Shown: positions 1-11,310 of the stretch, one piece after another | How positions within the stretch are numbered: position 1 is the stretch's first letter | How the letters are laid out: each line of letters starts with the position of its first letter | From: Usnea hakonensis | Taxonomy: Eukaryota; Ascomycota; Lecanoromycetes; Lecanorales; Parmeliaceae | NCBI GenBank assembly: GCA_013423325.1 | Contig: BLJB01000176.1 | Coordinates: 83,200-147,199, forward strand | Length of the DNA: 64,000 nucleotides | Direction of reading: 5' to 3' | The notes under the pieces: generated by a model | Database searches by the model: none | What the model saw: only the letters and a program-made list of their open reading frames with translations | Told to the model about the DNA's origin: nothing | Translations under genes and position numbers: made by a program

Positions 1-543
1 AAGGTTAAAATAGCGTCATTGCCACCTTGGGTGCATCTGGGACACCTGGTTTGGGACAGAGCGATTGCAAAAGATTTGCAAGCAAAACTGGAGGCCGGTC
101 CCTCGGATGACCATCATGCAGCTACCCTTGCGGAGCAAGCTTGTTCTGGAATCGAACTGTATGGCGCACCTTGGCTTCAGGATGGCACGAAGCATGTCGA
201 CCACGTCTCAGACGCAACCCCACAGGCAAGCTTCTTATCATCACCGAATCACTACCCGGTGATCTCGTCTGCAGTTCCCCACGCTAGATCAAACCACCGC
301 CTAAATTCAGCGATCAAAGATGACACTGCCCCCTTCCCCTACGATGACTTTTCATCCACCAGGGCTCCGACGGGCCCTTTCGCGCTCGACAACACGATAG
401 AGCCGGCGATGATGTCTTTGGATGATAATGGCCGTGCTGACTACAATGCAGCATTCTTCGGTCCTTCTCAAAGTGGGGATTCTGCTTCAGATCCGGACAA
501 TCTCTTCTACGGCTATGGACAGTCAAACAGCTATGCTGGTTAG
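1..543 (+). CDS. Zinc-finger paralog copy 1, C-terminal part only (cut by window edge)
   Basis: The reading frame is open from base 1 to the TAG at 541-543, so this is the 3' end of a gene that begins outside the window. The first residues (SLPPW...VWDRAIAKDLQ.KLEAGPSD) match the block that follows the last finger in copy 4 (SLPPW...IWERDAIKDLQQQLEVGPSD), which places it in the same family and in the copy 1-4 subtype. The rest is a Ser/Asp/Asn-rich tail ending in SNSYAG. The fingers themselves are not in the window. Its function is inferred only from the full-length paralogs: a nuclear zinc-finger protein of unknown target. Confidence 0.75.
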   Translation, partial: KVKIASLPPWVHLGHLVWDRAIAKDLQAKLEAGPSDDHHAATLAEQACSGIELYGAPWLQDGTKHVDHVSDATPQASFLSSPNHYPVISSAVPHARSNHRLNSAIKDDTAPFPYDDFSSTRAPTGPFALDNTIEPAMMSLDDNGRADYNAAFFGPSQSGDSASDPDNLFYGYGQSNSYAG

Positions 544-2330
544 GAGGGCAGATCTCTCGAAACTCGATTGGTATGATTAGTGATGTATGTAACGATTCCG
601 CCAATTTACTAGCCGCTTACATGAATATGACAGAAAGGTTACTGCAATAGTACTGAAAGCGAAGGCTAGATTGCTCGTTGCTAGGCCTCACTTGAAACTC
701 CTTGGCTGGTATCTATATGGGTAAAGCCAGACTATATACTTCACTGCTTATCTTCGCCGAATTTCGTCCAAAAAGACCCATCGCGAATGCTCACTTTTTC
801 AATTGCGCACATATGCACCAAACTCCCGCTCAGGACTCATCATTTGATTCTTCTCAACCCAATATCAGATAGCTTTGGATTGGAGCACTAGACAGCAAAT
901 CATTGAGCATGGAGTACCTATGTGTTTGTTGTGCTTTTCCAAATACCGCACTCCTGCTGTCTAGTCAAGTTGATCATTCTCAGTCAAAACGCTTCCGCTC
1001 CTCATCTTCGATCTTACAGTATCCAAGTCACAGTTTCTTCGGCCGATTGAGAGGATGGAGCGCTGGCTTTCCTTGCGTGACATGGTCATCTGTTCCTAAG
1101 ATTCACCACAGCACTTTCATCGTCCAAGCCTCCTGTACGCTCATCGTATACTGCGATTAGCGCCTTTAACACGTTACTTCACCCTCTGTCATCATCTCAA
1201 GCGTACTTCTTCCTTTTCAGGTGTTGAGGCCCAATTGGGCCTAGCGCGCCAAGTCCTTTTGGCCTTTAGCATCCCAGTGTGGTCGAAGCCGTCGTCCTTC
1301 TCCACGCTTGTAGCTGCTGGCCTTTGGTCGCAACTCCCAACCTCACAGCGTTTGCACAAGACTCCCGTTACCTGGTCCCTTCTACATGGCTGAAATTCGG
1401 TTCATGTGACACCGCTGATATCATCGTTCGATATACGATTTCTTCCCTGATATCTGCATCCAAGTTGAATGTATGTCTTCCTCAGTGCGTCCTATCGTAA
1501 CAAGAAAGGGTGTTGAGGTAAATATACTTACCTACTATGGATTTTTGAATGGCTAGAAGTTGTGTGATGGTAGCTCCCTGTAGGCTGTCCGCCACTACAT
1601 GTAATGGTGGGGCAGGACGGTGTGTGATGTTCAGATAACAGGTGAGCATGTATGGGTTGTGTTCCTTAGCCTCTCATAAATTCGCTGCTGCTGGGCAGTG
1701 TGTCGACGGGCATTGCGGAGTGGAGGGGAGGCGCGATATTGGTATATAGGAATGATAGTATACTAATATTCTTGGTATTCGTAAATGTTGTACTACAGTA
1801 TAGTACAGAGCTGCACTTCAGTACTCGAGAGTTGAGATTGAGGGCCATTGATGAAACTGATGCTGTTGTCCAGACGGGAATGTATGTTGACTGGATGTCG
1901 GGGATCTGGGAGGGGTGTAGATGTGCGGATTTGATGCTTGATCTTTGCAGTCTTGCACTGCACTATGACGACAGTTAGCCCGAGGATTGTTTGGCCAGAG
2001 ATGTAGCAACTTTGCGGATTGCAGCAAAAAGGTTGGAAGTGACTGGCGCATTTCAACACCGGTTGATCTTCGGATCCAAAGTTGTGATGGACGTAAGAGC
2101 TGGCCATCTAGCCTCTTTCGGACTAATCAAGGAGGTAAACGAGCTCGGGTGAGACGCTAGTCACTTCGACCGACATAAAGTATGCAAGACGGAGACCTTT
2201 ACTTGCAAATTTATCATCCCACCAGGGCTTAGGGCCGGCCATTCAGGCCAGGCAAGCTCATCATGCTCAGATGTAAAGCTCAATCCCCTCCTCGGGGTTT
2301 CCTTTTGTTATTTCTCGAAAGGTATCGAGA
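544..2330. other. Intergenic, no gene recognised
   Basis: Only short ORFs without recognisable domains or usable splice structure are present. It holds the 3' flank of copy 1 and the promoter side of copy 2. I see no RNA gene or mobile element. Confidence 0.5.
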
Positions 2331-3997
2331 ATGGCGAGTCTTGAGAGGATGCAGGCGCCCGTTTCGGGTTTAGCTTGTGCGCTAGACCAAACTCCGCGTT
2401 TATCGGCTCAAAATTCCCTTCCGCTGGACAAGGCTACAGCTAGATCGGAGCAGCACAAGGCCATCACCAGTCTTTTGAATCAACATGATGACAGCATTTT
2501 TGCCTACCTCAGATTTGCTCGATCTCTCGATCAAAACTTTCCTGGTCATGCATCACTTTCAAGTGAGCAAGTCCGGGCAGTCCGGGCTTTGAGCCGTTGC
2601 GACGATGACGAGATCAAGACCTTGCTAGGACAAGCTCGGAAGATCTGTGAGAGTGCAGCTTACTTTTTGGACTTACAAGAGCTGACGACCACTAGCAAGC
2701 GCTCCGAATCAACCTCAACCGTCGCAACTCTCGCTGAGTGACGGCCTTCAAGAGCCTGGAATCCCCTACCTCTCCCCTTCAGCGCAAGTACGACACACTT
2801 TGCATATCCCAGATAAAAACTCTTTGTTCTGCATCACCTAACGTAGTTCAGATCGAAGGTTCATGTCCAAGCGCGCTGAATGCTTCAGGCGCTCATGCGC
2901 CTCTGACGCTACACGAGACCAAACCTTCACGAGAAACGACAAAAGCAGCCAATCACTATTGGTGTACCATCTGCGAAGATCCGAAATCCTACAAGAAGTC
3001 ATCAGACTGGAAGAAACATGAGAGAGGGCATGTGAGGACATATGTCTGTATGCTTGGTGGTCCTTTGGAAGAGACTGAGCGTGGACACAGTTGTATGCTT
3101 TGCGGACTTATCAACCCAAGCAAAGGGCATCTTGACGGACACATGGTCAATACGTGCGGACAGGGGGTCCCTGGCTCATTTGCCAACAAGAGGAGGGCAA
3201 GACTGGTTGTTCATCTAACGGAATGTCACAACGTCCAAGGCAAAGCTCAAGCCCAAGCCATTGCAGACAAATGGCAGGCAATGGCTCAAGAGCAAGCATG
3301 GTCGTGTGGTTTCTGTGGTCACCTGATTCACAACTTTGACGAACGACTGAGCCATATTCAACTGCATTTCGATCGTGGTCAAAAATTCGCCGAGTGGGAT
3401 GCGACTAAGGTAATGGAAGGCCTATTATCGCAGCGAAGCATGGATAGTGCCTGGAAGACACAATTGGCTGCTTCGTCGCTCGATATGCTTCACTCGGGAA
3501 TAATTTGGGAAAAGCATCTTATCAAAGATATACAGCACGGTCTTGAGATGGGTCCATCTGACTCGAAGCCTGCGGAAGTTCTTGCGAAAGCAGCATACGA
3601 CATTGGCGAAAAGCCGTCTGGCTTCGCACCGGTTCACGGACTACAAGATTTCGGTACTATTGCACCTAGTAGCGTCAATCAGTCAATCATGGAACCGACT
3701 TCTATGCCTGATACGAATCACGCCCCGTCTCAATGGGTAGTAAATTCCGCTGAGACCCTTCAATATGACGCCTTTGCGTTGGACAACATTCCCGAGACCT
3801 CGTCTAATTACGCTACCTTCCTGGCTTCTTCTTTGGATGGTGGCAGTAACTCAATCGAGCGTTCTAGTCTCGATCAGACATGGACGTTTGCAGCGGACCA
3901 GTACACCGGCTTCAATGGGTATCAAGGGCATAGCCGTTCCGGGCCGACACCGCCAGTATTCAGTGATGAGCCAGATCTTGATGAGATGTGGGAGTAG
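2331..3997 (+). CDS. C2H2-like zinc-finger family protein, copy 2
   Basis: Preferred model: exons 2331-2646, 2696-2787 and 2852-3997, 517 residues. Intron 1 (49 bp, GTGAGA...CTGAC...TAG) sits at the family's conserved phase-1 position after the AR motif. Intron 2 (64 bp, GTACGA...CTAAC...TTCAG) returns to the finger frame. A single 92-bp intron (2647-2738) also keeps the frame open and cannot be excluded. Residues about 40-105 carry the duplicated helical motif. Fingers begin near residue 174 (CTIC...KKHERGH), followed by CMLCGLINPSKGHLDGH, a HLTECH half-finger and CGFCGHLIHNFDERLSHIQLH. Then come the EWDATKVMEGLL block, a helix with GPSD, and an acidic C-terminus (DEPDLDEMWE). It is probably a nuclear DNA- or protein-binding factor. 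Target and pathway are unknown. Confidence 0.8.
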
Positions 3998-5795
3998 ATT
4001 TCATTGAACACCTCTGTGAGCTGGCTTACAGATAATGGACGACTTTCAGGGTGTAGGAATGGACGAGTAGGGGAATGATCTGGCATGGGTCGTGATAGGC
4101 ACGAGACTTTGACATTTATGGGAATCCATTTTTTCAGCATTAGCTAGCGAGCAATTGTACGGAGTAATGAGCATTCATATAGCATTCTATATTTCATAAG
4201 CATGATCTTTTCTGACTACCACCACCTTCCTTTACACCTTGACAGGGAACTCTACCATCGATAAGTAAGGTAAGGGTAGAAGTACGCATAGACTCCTTCC
4301 TGGCAGTGCACAATGAAGCAAGGCTGCGGATACGCATACAGCACCCCAAATCGGGTTAGTACTTACCCAAGTACCTTACCTAACTGGAGGAGGCATGGAT
4401 GGGGAGATAGCCTGATAATAAGGTACTTCACATACCTTAATGACAATGCGATAATGCTCTTGGCGACGGTAACTGTTAGTATTGTCCATTCACTCTTCTT
4501 ACAACCCACGACTCACTCACACCATATTAGTGCACCATTCCATTCACCACCGTCAAAATGGGCTGACTTCCACTCTCGGTATTGTCATCCATCGCTGCTT
4601 TATTAATGGGATCATTTCTTAGGAGGATGGTCTAGGCTAGAGATGTGGCAGCAATGATTTGCTGGTGCGAAATTCAATGCGACTCTCGAAGTCGTTGGGC
4701 TCTTGCTTAGATAGTAGGGTGTTTTTTTTTTTTTTTGTTGGCCGGAAATTTGATGACGCTGACGAGACTGACTCTCGTTGACAAGGATATGTGTATCACG
4801 ATATTTCCGGGGAATTCGATCATCCCAGGTGTGAATGATTATGCATGTTATGGAATAGTGGGTCTGTTGTGGCGCACCAGTAACACGACTGGGGTCACGC
4901 GAAGGTGGGATGGCATGTCGATCGAGCGCCTAACGCCTCACCGATCCACACCGCCTTTTTTCAGTATGAGGATGAAAATAATGAGTACGACAGCGAAACT
5001 CGAGGACTCGAAGTCGAAAATTTTCAGTCTGATTCCAGTTCCGTGGTTGTGGGTCAAGTGTCAATGTAGTGGTTGCATTAAAGAGATATCGACCATGGTT
5101 GACCCAACGGGGATCCGTCAAAGTCAATTCTGAGTTTCGGGGTTATCGAGTCCCAGTACCATGGGTTAGTTCGGACGGGTCTCGCCTCTGGCCGCCAACC
5201 CACTGGGTGGCCCACCCAGACCCAAAGTGCCGGGTGGGTCTAGCCTCGATGCAGTTAACAACCAACACTTGACATAATCTTCCTTCGCTCCCAAATATTC
5301 CACTCCCGCTGATTTCGCTGATTTTAATTCGAGAAAAAAACATGACAAGCACAAGTCGATTATGGTGCGCGCCACAAGCGTACATATAATGCAATCTCCC
5401 CCTCGGCCTATCTCTCAGGCCGAGTGCGCTATGACCCTCTCAACGACCTCCCCGTCCATGCTATTCGCAGCCTTGTCCTCCTTTCCTCCTCAAAGAGTAA
5501 GTGAACTATTCTTAAGGTTCAGCTGAACCTTGTTTAGTGCCTGCCAATGATCAACGGCTGGGATAAGAATTGCGCTCTCCAATGAAAGCCGGGACCGGGG
5601 GGGGGTCGAGCCGGTGAAGCCAATGCAATTGCGGGCTATCATCTCTTTTATTTTATATCAAGATTGAGCCCACCTTCATGCCTGGAAAAAAGGCCAATTT
5701 TTGAGAATTGTGCCACTAAAATAGGAGCAAAGACGCTTTGCCCGTCTTACCATGTAAAGTTCTAGTCTTGTATATACATTCCTTCTCCTTTATTC
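3998..5795. other. Intergenic, no gene recognised
   Basis: Contains scattered AGGTAAG/CTTACC-like short motifs near 4260-4435, a T-run near 4724-4738, and a GGGTGG/CCACCC-rich stretch at about 5195-5240 that can fold into small hairpins. A TATA-like stretch (TATATACA) lies about 25 bp before the copy 3 start codon. No coding gene is supported. Confidence 0.5.
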
Positions 5796-7824
5796 ATGTC
5801 GTTGACTCCACACGGCTTTCAGGCCCAGAGCACTTCATCTGGCTACCACATCATGAACTCGAACCCTTCTCAGAACTTCTCAAATCCCCAAGTGGAAGAG
5901 CATGAAGCAATTGCGGCTGCAGTCGACGACCTTGATGTAACAATCTTCCTCACACACTCCCGCAAATTGGCCATCGAAGCCCTTCGAGACTTCGAGGATC
6001 CTAAAATTTTGGACTTGCTGTCCGTCGCTCGTATAACAGGCCATGTCCATCACCGTTCTGCTGAAAATCTTTCCAGCGACCAGATCGACGCACTGTTATG
6101 TCTACAACACTGTCCTGATGGTCACGTCTTACTGTGGCTGCGGCGATCTCGAGGTTTGGAGGAAAATCTTTTATGGAACGACTGAAGACTGACTTATGCA
6201 CATTAAAGCAGTAGCTGGAAACCATTCCCGAGGCCCAAGTAACAATGCTCGACATACGTTTCAGGATGAAGCGATCAACGGCCCCAAAAGTACGAGACGG
6301 CGACCACTCAGGACGAAGATACAACCCTCTTCGACATTCCCGGGTCATTTGCCATACTTCGGCGGCCACACTACCCAGTACATAACCAGAGAATCCCCAG
6401 ATCAACAACGCTTCCTTGATCATAACCAGCAAGCGATCTCCACCCAAGCGACTCCTTCATCACGCGCCACAAATGCACGCCCGTGGCAATGCATAAACAT
6501 GTCCTGCCAGAAGCACCTCGATCACTATGTCTATGAAACCTGTGATGGATGGAAAAGACACATGAAGGAACACGAGACAATATGGCCTTGCATGCCGTAT
6601 GGACCGCTGGAAAAAGGAGAAAATGGCCCGATCTGTGTACTTTGCGGCTCTGTGAACCCGAACGAAAGCCACATTGCTGGTCACTGCATTGGAAGCTGCG
6701 GGGACAGCACCACTAAGCTTCGCGGCGTCTCAAGAAGAAGCAACCTTGAAAAACATCTGCTTTGCTCTCACGCTGTCACAAAAGACCGCGTTCGCGGTCT
6801 TGCCAACAGTTGGAAAATAACAGCCAGGAAGAAACACTTCTCATGCGGGTTTTGTGTCTGTATCTTCTCTACAATCCATGAACAGTTGAACCATATCGAT
6901 ATGGAGCACTTCAAGAAAGGTCAGCAGGTAACGGAATGGAGTGCCACCAATGTCATCCAAGGCCTGTTGCTTTCACCAGACGTGGCTAGCTCTTTCCAAG
7001 ATAGACTTTCCTCGGACCCTTACACATATCACCGGAAGCTGCATTGGGATGCGAAGATGATTGAAGGCCTACAGCGAAGACTGGAGATGGCGGAGGCGAC
7101 GGCCGAGGCCCTAGCATCCGAGGCCTACGCGATGCTTAGTTTCAACTTGAGCCGGCAGAACTCTAATGGACAGCAGTCACTCATGAGTCCCCTCGACTTG
7201 GATTTTGTCGGTCAAAGCGGGGCTAAACCAACCCCTTGCCTTGTCTCGGTCCAAGAGCTGGGGAACAACAGTGAGCATCAAACCGAGGAAATCAGCCAAT
7301 TCTCGGGATACACATGGTGTTCTGAAGAACGCTGTCCCGCATCCCCTGTCACCCTTTTTGGAAAGCAGAACGACCATGTGCCAATGGATGGAAGTCATGT
7401 GTTAGAAGTACAACACAGCATGGCATTTCAGAGCCCGGATCCCGTTGCACCAAGAGATTTCTCAAACTTCAGGGCTAGCGGTGGATCTCAACCTCAAGCT
7501 GTGTACTCTCCAAGCTACCATCCAAGCCAGATCAGATCGACATCCGATGTCTCCGAAGAGAGTTCCACCTCAGGATACGACAGCCCTAGCATGAACTCAC
7601 AATTGCAGGCTACTCCGTCAACTCCACCTAAAATTGTGCACCTCACGGAAACTGCAAACTGGCTCGAACGAGAATCCAACATTTACGAGAGACCTCTTCA
7701 CAACATGCTCGACGCCAGTTTGTTACCTTCTACCCTCGAACGTCTTGTCCAGTCGCCCAGCTCGGACAGAGCTTTCTCCCCTCTCGAGACTTGCGATCCG
7801 AGAGATCTGATCAAGAGATCATAG
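5796..7824 (+). CDS. C2H2-like zinc-finger family protein, copy 3
   Basis: Two exons, 5796-6153 and 6212-7824 (656 residues), joined by a phase-1 intron starting GTTTGG. The acceptor is a NAGNAG (CAGTAG), so the intron may end at 6211 or 6214, changing one residue. Exon 1 has the N-terminal helical motif, including LSSDQIDALLCLQHCPDGHVLLWLRR. Exon 2 has finger 1 (CDGWKRHMKEH), finger 2 (CVLCGSVNPNESHIAGH), a half-finger (RSNLEKHLLCSH) and finger 4 (CGFCVCIFSTIHEQLNHIDMEH), then EWSATNVIQGLL and LQRRLEMAEA. The roughly 270-residue Ser/Pro-rich tail is the longest in the subtype of copies 1-4. No disabling change was seen. It is probably nuclear, with unknown target. Confidence 0.85.
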
Positions 7825-8316
7825 TAGCATTCATCAGCCGTTGGTCACACTATGATGCACCTGACAATTCAAATTTTGGACCCTTTTTTTTTGGTAATCG
7901 ATTTTCCTATTACATGGAAGGCTACTTATATGAAGACATGAGTGTACGATGGAAACTGTGCTTCGAGACATGGGCCATGCATGAGACACGGAATTACTCA
8001 TGACTAGTACCGCAAAGGATGGATTGGGATACGGTAAGATCGGGAGGAAAGGTAAAGCGCTTTGGGCGTATGCACTTTGGATGTGAATTTAGCGAGTGAC
8101 TGCGAGCTTTGTATTTACCTCTTTTTCATTTAGGTGAATACTTGTGATGACTACATTTTTGTTCATCTTTTTTGGAACCCAGTCGAGGAGACCGTGACCT
8201 ACGGCACCATCTTCAACCACTGCGTTAGATAAATGTATGTTCTAGTTACTGTAGCCTACAATCTTAGCCGCGGACTACTTTAAGGTCGGCGCAAATGCTT
8301 ACGTTACCATTTTCAT

Positions 8317-8477
8317 TACACTAATCTGCCTGGGTACTTATATAAATAAAAATAATATTAGGACGTGGTTCTTAGCTACAAATTTCAGAATTAAGAGCAT
8401 TTTATTGAGATTCCCCTTATACAACCCTTCCAGAAAAAAAGAAAATGATTCTACAAGTACCCAGGTAGATTAGTGTA
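8317..8477. repeat. Foldback element: 23-bp inverted arms, 115-bp loop
   Basis: Arms at 8317-8339 and 8455-8477 are reverse complements with one mismatch in 23. The loop is AT-rich. The size and layout resemble a small foldback or MITE-type insertion; no target duplication was recognised. Confidence 0.7.
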
Positions 8478-8738
8478 TTAGCAAGATTTCGAGTAGAAAA
8501 ATCATTCTCGAACCATTCTTTTGGTACTTCTACAAGTATTTGCGCTAACCCCCTAGCGCCCTTAAAGTATGGTGCAGGTTTGAAACAGGCAAAAAAGCTA
8601 GGTAAGAATTTACTTGGCTGGGAGGGACGCTGGTAGGAGCATTTGGCGAGTCGGCAACTAACCTGTCAGCCGAGATTGATAGGTTGGAAATGCACATTAG
8701 GGGCACCGGAACCCACTCTACTTCACCGTCTCGATTTT

Positions 8739-9363
8739 TACATCCCGATCTTGGGCCGAGGCTAGTCCACTTCGGGCTAGTTTGTGCAGCATCCGGCAGG
8801 GTAAGGTAGTTGCTACGGCCCCTTTCTCCCATTTCGACCCTGATCGACAGGCTAAACTTTCTATTTACGGTGTCCCCAAATGTCATTGGAAGGATCACTG
8901 TACGCATTGCATTGCATGCTGCAGGTCTTCCCTGAATCTCTGTCCTCTGAATCTCTGGGGTAAGGTAAGGTACTCCTGGTGTGGCTGAGTTGAAGCCGAT
9001 GGAGGAATTAAGGCTCATGGGGTCCCACTACGTTACGCATACGTAGGTGAAAACGGTTTTTCTCTGATTGGATCTTAAAGTAAGGATCCCTGTTGAAAGT
9101 AGATGTTTGTGAAAGGGTGGTGTTTGTGGTGGTTGTCGCGTGAAAGGCTGAGTAAGGGGAAAAGATTTTAGCAAAGACGGTACCTGAAAGGAGGAAGAGA
9201 AGGGCCCTAAGTAAGAAAAGGGCTTCTGATATTCACCGCACCGCAATCATAATTACTATCTCTATGACCCGGTGGACGGCTTAGATTGTTGCTTGGTTTA
9301 GGAATTTTTGGGCATGGGTGTGTTACCCTGAGTGGACTAGCCTCGGCCCAAGATCGGGATGTA
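8739..9363. repeat. Perfect 33-bp inverted repeat, 559-bp spacer
   Basis: Bases 8739-8771 are the exact reverse complement of 9331-9363. The spacer has no transposase-like ORF. It could be a non-autonomous DNA transposon of about 625 bp, or two inverted fragments of one dispersed repeat. No clear target-site duplication flanks it. Confidence 0.75.
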
Positions 9364-9754
9364 CATCCTCGGGTCAGGGTAAAAAAAACCAAAAAATCCA
9401 AAGGATTAGCTTCTTTAGCTTCTTTAAAGCACTGAGGATTCAGCAGCCAATTGTGCGACGGGGACTGCTCTAGCGTGATTTTTAAAGTAGGCCCTTCACC
9501 TATCTAGGTCTAGTAGCTAGAAGCGTTCTGGTGTTTGGCTGGCGGAATCCAAGTTACTACGGTTGCACGATCGACACTTGGGTCTGTTCCGCTTGATTTC
9601 ACCTGATCTCCAAGAGTCCAAATGTTCATGGCACAACATAATAAATACATTCTGATGTTGAGCCAGCGAAAGAGGCAATGGCCGTGGCCAGAGATGCTGG
9701 GCTTACAAAAGTTCTCCCTCTCCACGTCTCATTTCTTCCACCCTTGGGTGCGAA

Positions 9755-11310
9755 ATGGACTCCTATCACCAGGAAAGCAGCTTCCAATTGGCTGGTACGC
9801 GATTAGTCAGCAATCAAGCGAATGATCCCCACCCTTCTGCCCACGCTCCTACACAACAACGACAACAGCACCTCAAAGCAATTGCCGTTCTGAAAGAAGA
9901 GGATGAAAGATGTATACTTGCGTGCCTTGACGTCGCTCGAGCGTTAGAGCCGCGCATTCAACAGACCTCAAAATATGGGTGCCTTACAACAGATCAAGTC
10001 CACGCCATTCGAGATTTGAGACATTGCGAAAACAGTGACATTAGGACTTGGTTACACTTTGCTCGCGCGCCTGGTACGTCATGTGAGCACTACGAGCCTT
10101 TTGAAAGCTAACATTCCTCGTAGACCCTTCTAGAGTTCCTACCTTGTCAGCCTCACCTCAAGTCGGTCCTACACTCGACCCAGGGCATCCGGCGCCCATC
10201 ATTACCTCTGATGCAACCACGCCTGGCGCCATAAACCATTCTTGTGAGAATAAGGTTAAGCAGCAGCCCGACACGCAGGGCTCCTCGACGCGGCCTTCTC
10301 CTCCAGCGACAAATACACCACGTCAAGCAAAGCCCAAGTACTACTGCACTCTATGTGACCGTGTCAGACCCTTCATGAACGAATCTGGCTGGAAGAAACA
10401 TGAAAAGGAGCACGATACGGACTACGTCTGCATGCGTGGAGGACCAAAGGAATCTACACCACAAGGGATACAATGTGCGTTCTGCGGGATCCAGGATCCA
10501 GATGACGCTCACCTCTTTGGGCACAACGCTCAAGCATGCTCCCCAGGTTCCCCAGGCTTGCCGGAGGGCTTTTCCACAAAGAGAGGATATGAGATGGTCA
10601 GACACTTGAGAGTCAAACACGGCATCAACATCGCATCTCAAGGTGAAGCAATTGCAAGGAAGTGGAAGTACACGGTGAAGAAGCAAGCCTGGTCTTGCTG
10701 CTTCTGCGTCAGCGTCTTCGCCTCTTTCAATGAGCGCCTGAGTCACATAGCTACCAAGCATTACGGAAATGGCGATTCCATTGAGGAATGGGATGCTACC
10801 AACGTGATTCAAGGACTTCTTCAACAGCCAGGAATGATCAAAGCTTGGGAAGAGAAGTTGACATCACTACCACCTTGGGAAATTCCGGCGGACATCATCT
10901 GGGAAAGAGATGCTATCAAAGACTTACAGCAGCAGCTTGAAGTCGGACCCTCAGACGCAACGACTGCGCTCGTTCTCGTGGAAGCAGCATACAATGCATG
11001 TCGGGTGGATTGGGGCATGGAGAGTAAACGGCCGAGAGCGCTCACTGCACCCGAAGTGGACAGGACAAATGACACGACCATGCTCTCATCAAGCCGGCTC
11101 CCATCACCGACGACATCTCCAAACATGTCTGTCTCAAATCAAAATCAACCTCCTTCGATATTCAGAGTATCCAACGGGCTCTTTGCTAACGACCTAGTGA
11201 ATCAAGACAACCCTCAGGTAGATCATAGTTACAGCAGCGACTTCATGCCTGAGTGGAACGATGACGAAGGGCAGGACTCACTTTTTCCAGGAAACTATTA
11301 TCAGGCTTAG
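9755..11310 (+). CDS. C2H2-like zinc-finger family protein, copy 4
   Basis: Two exons, 9755-10073 and 10124-11310 (501 residues). The 50-bp intron (GTACGT...GCTAAC...GTAG) is phase 1 and is the cleanest example of the family splice site. Residues about 40-106 carry two helical motifs, each with hydrophobic positions then 'L..AR' (CILACLDVAR and IRTWLHFAR). After a Pro/Thr-rich linker come finger 1 (CTLC...KKHEKEH, about 181-203), finger 2 (CAFCGIQDPDDAHLFGH, about 224-243), a half-finger (MVRHLRVKH) and finger 4 (CCFCVSVFASFNERLSHIATKH, about 299-319). EWDATNVIQGLL and a GPSD helix follow, then an acidic tail. The last finger and following W resemble the fungal 'CGFC...R..HI..H...G...W' type. 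Probably nuclear; no target is indicated. Confidence 0.88.

Larger units (their letters stand above)
7825..9754. other. Intergenic with two inverted-repeat structures
   Basis: No gene is supported. A 157-codon minus-strand ORF at 8545-9018 overlaps one arm of an inverted repeat and short AGGTAAGGTAC motifs; I treat it as chance. The two inverted repeats are listed separately. Confidence 0.5.

Noticed and set aside
8545..9018. 157-codon minus ORF
   Set aside because: It includes one arm of a perfect inverted repeat and short intergenic motifs; no homology or splice support.
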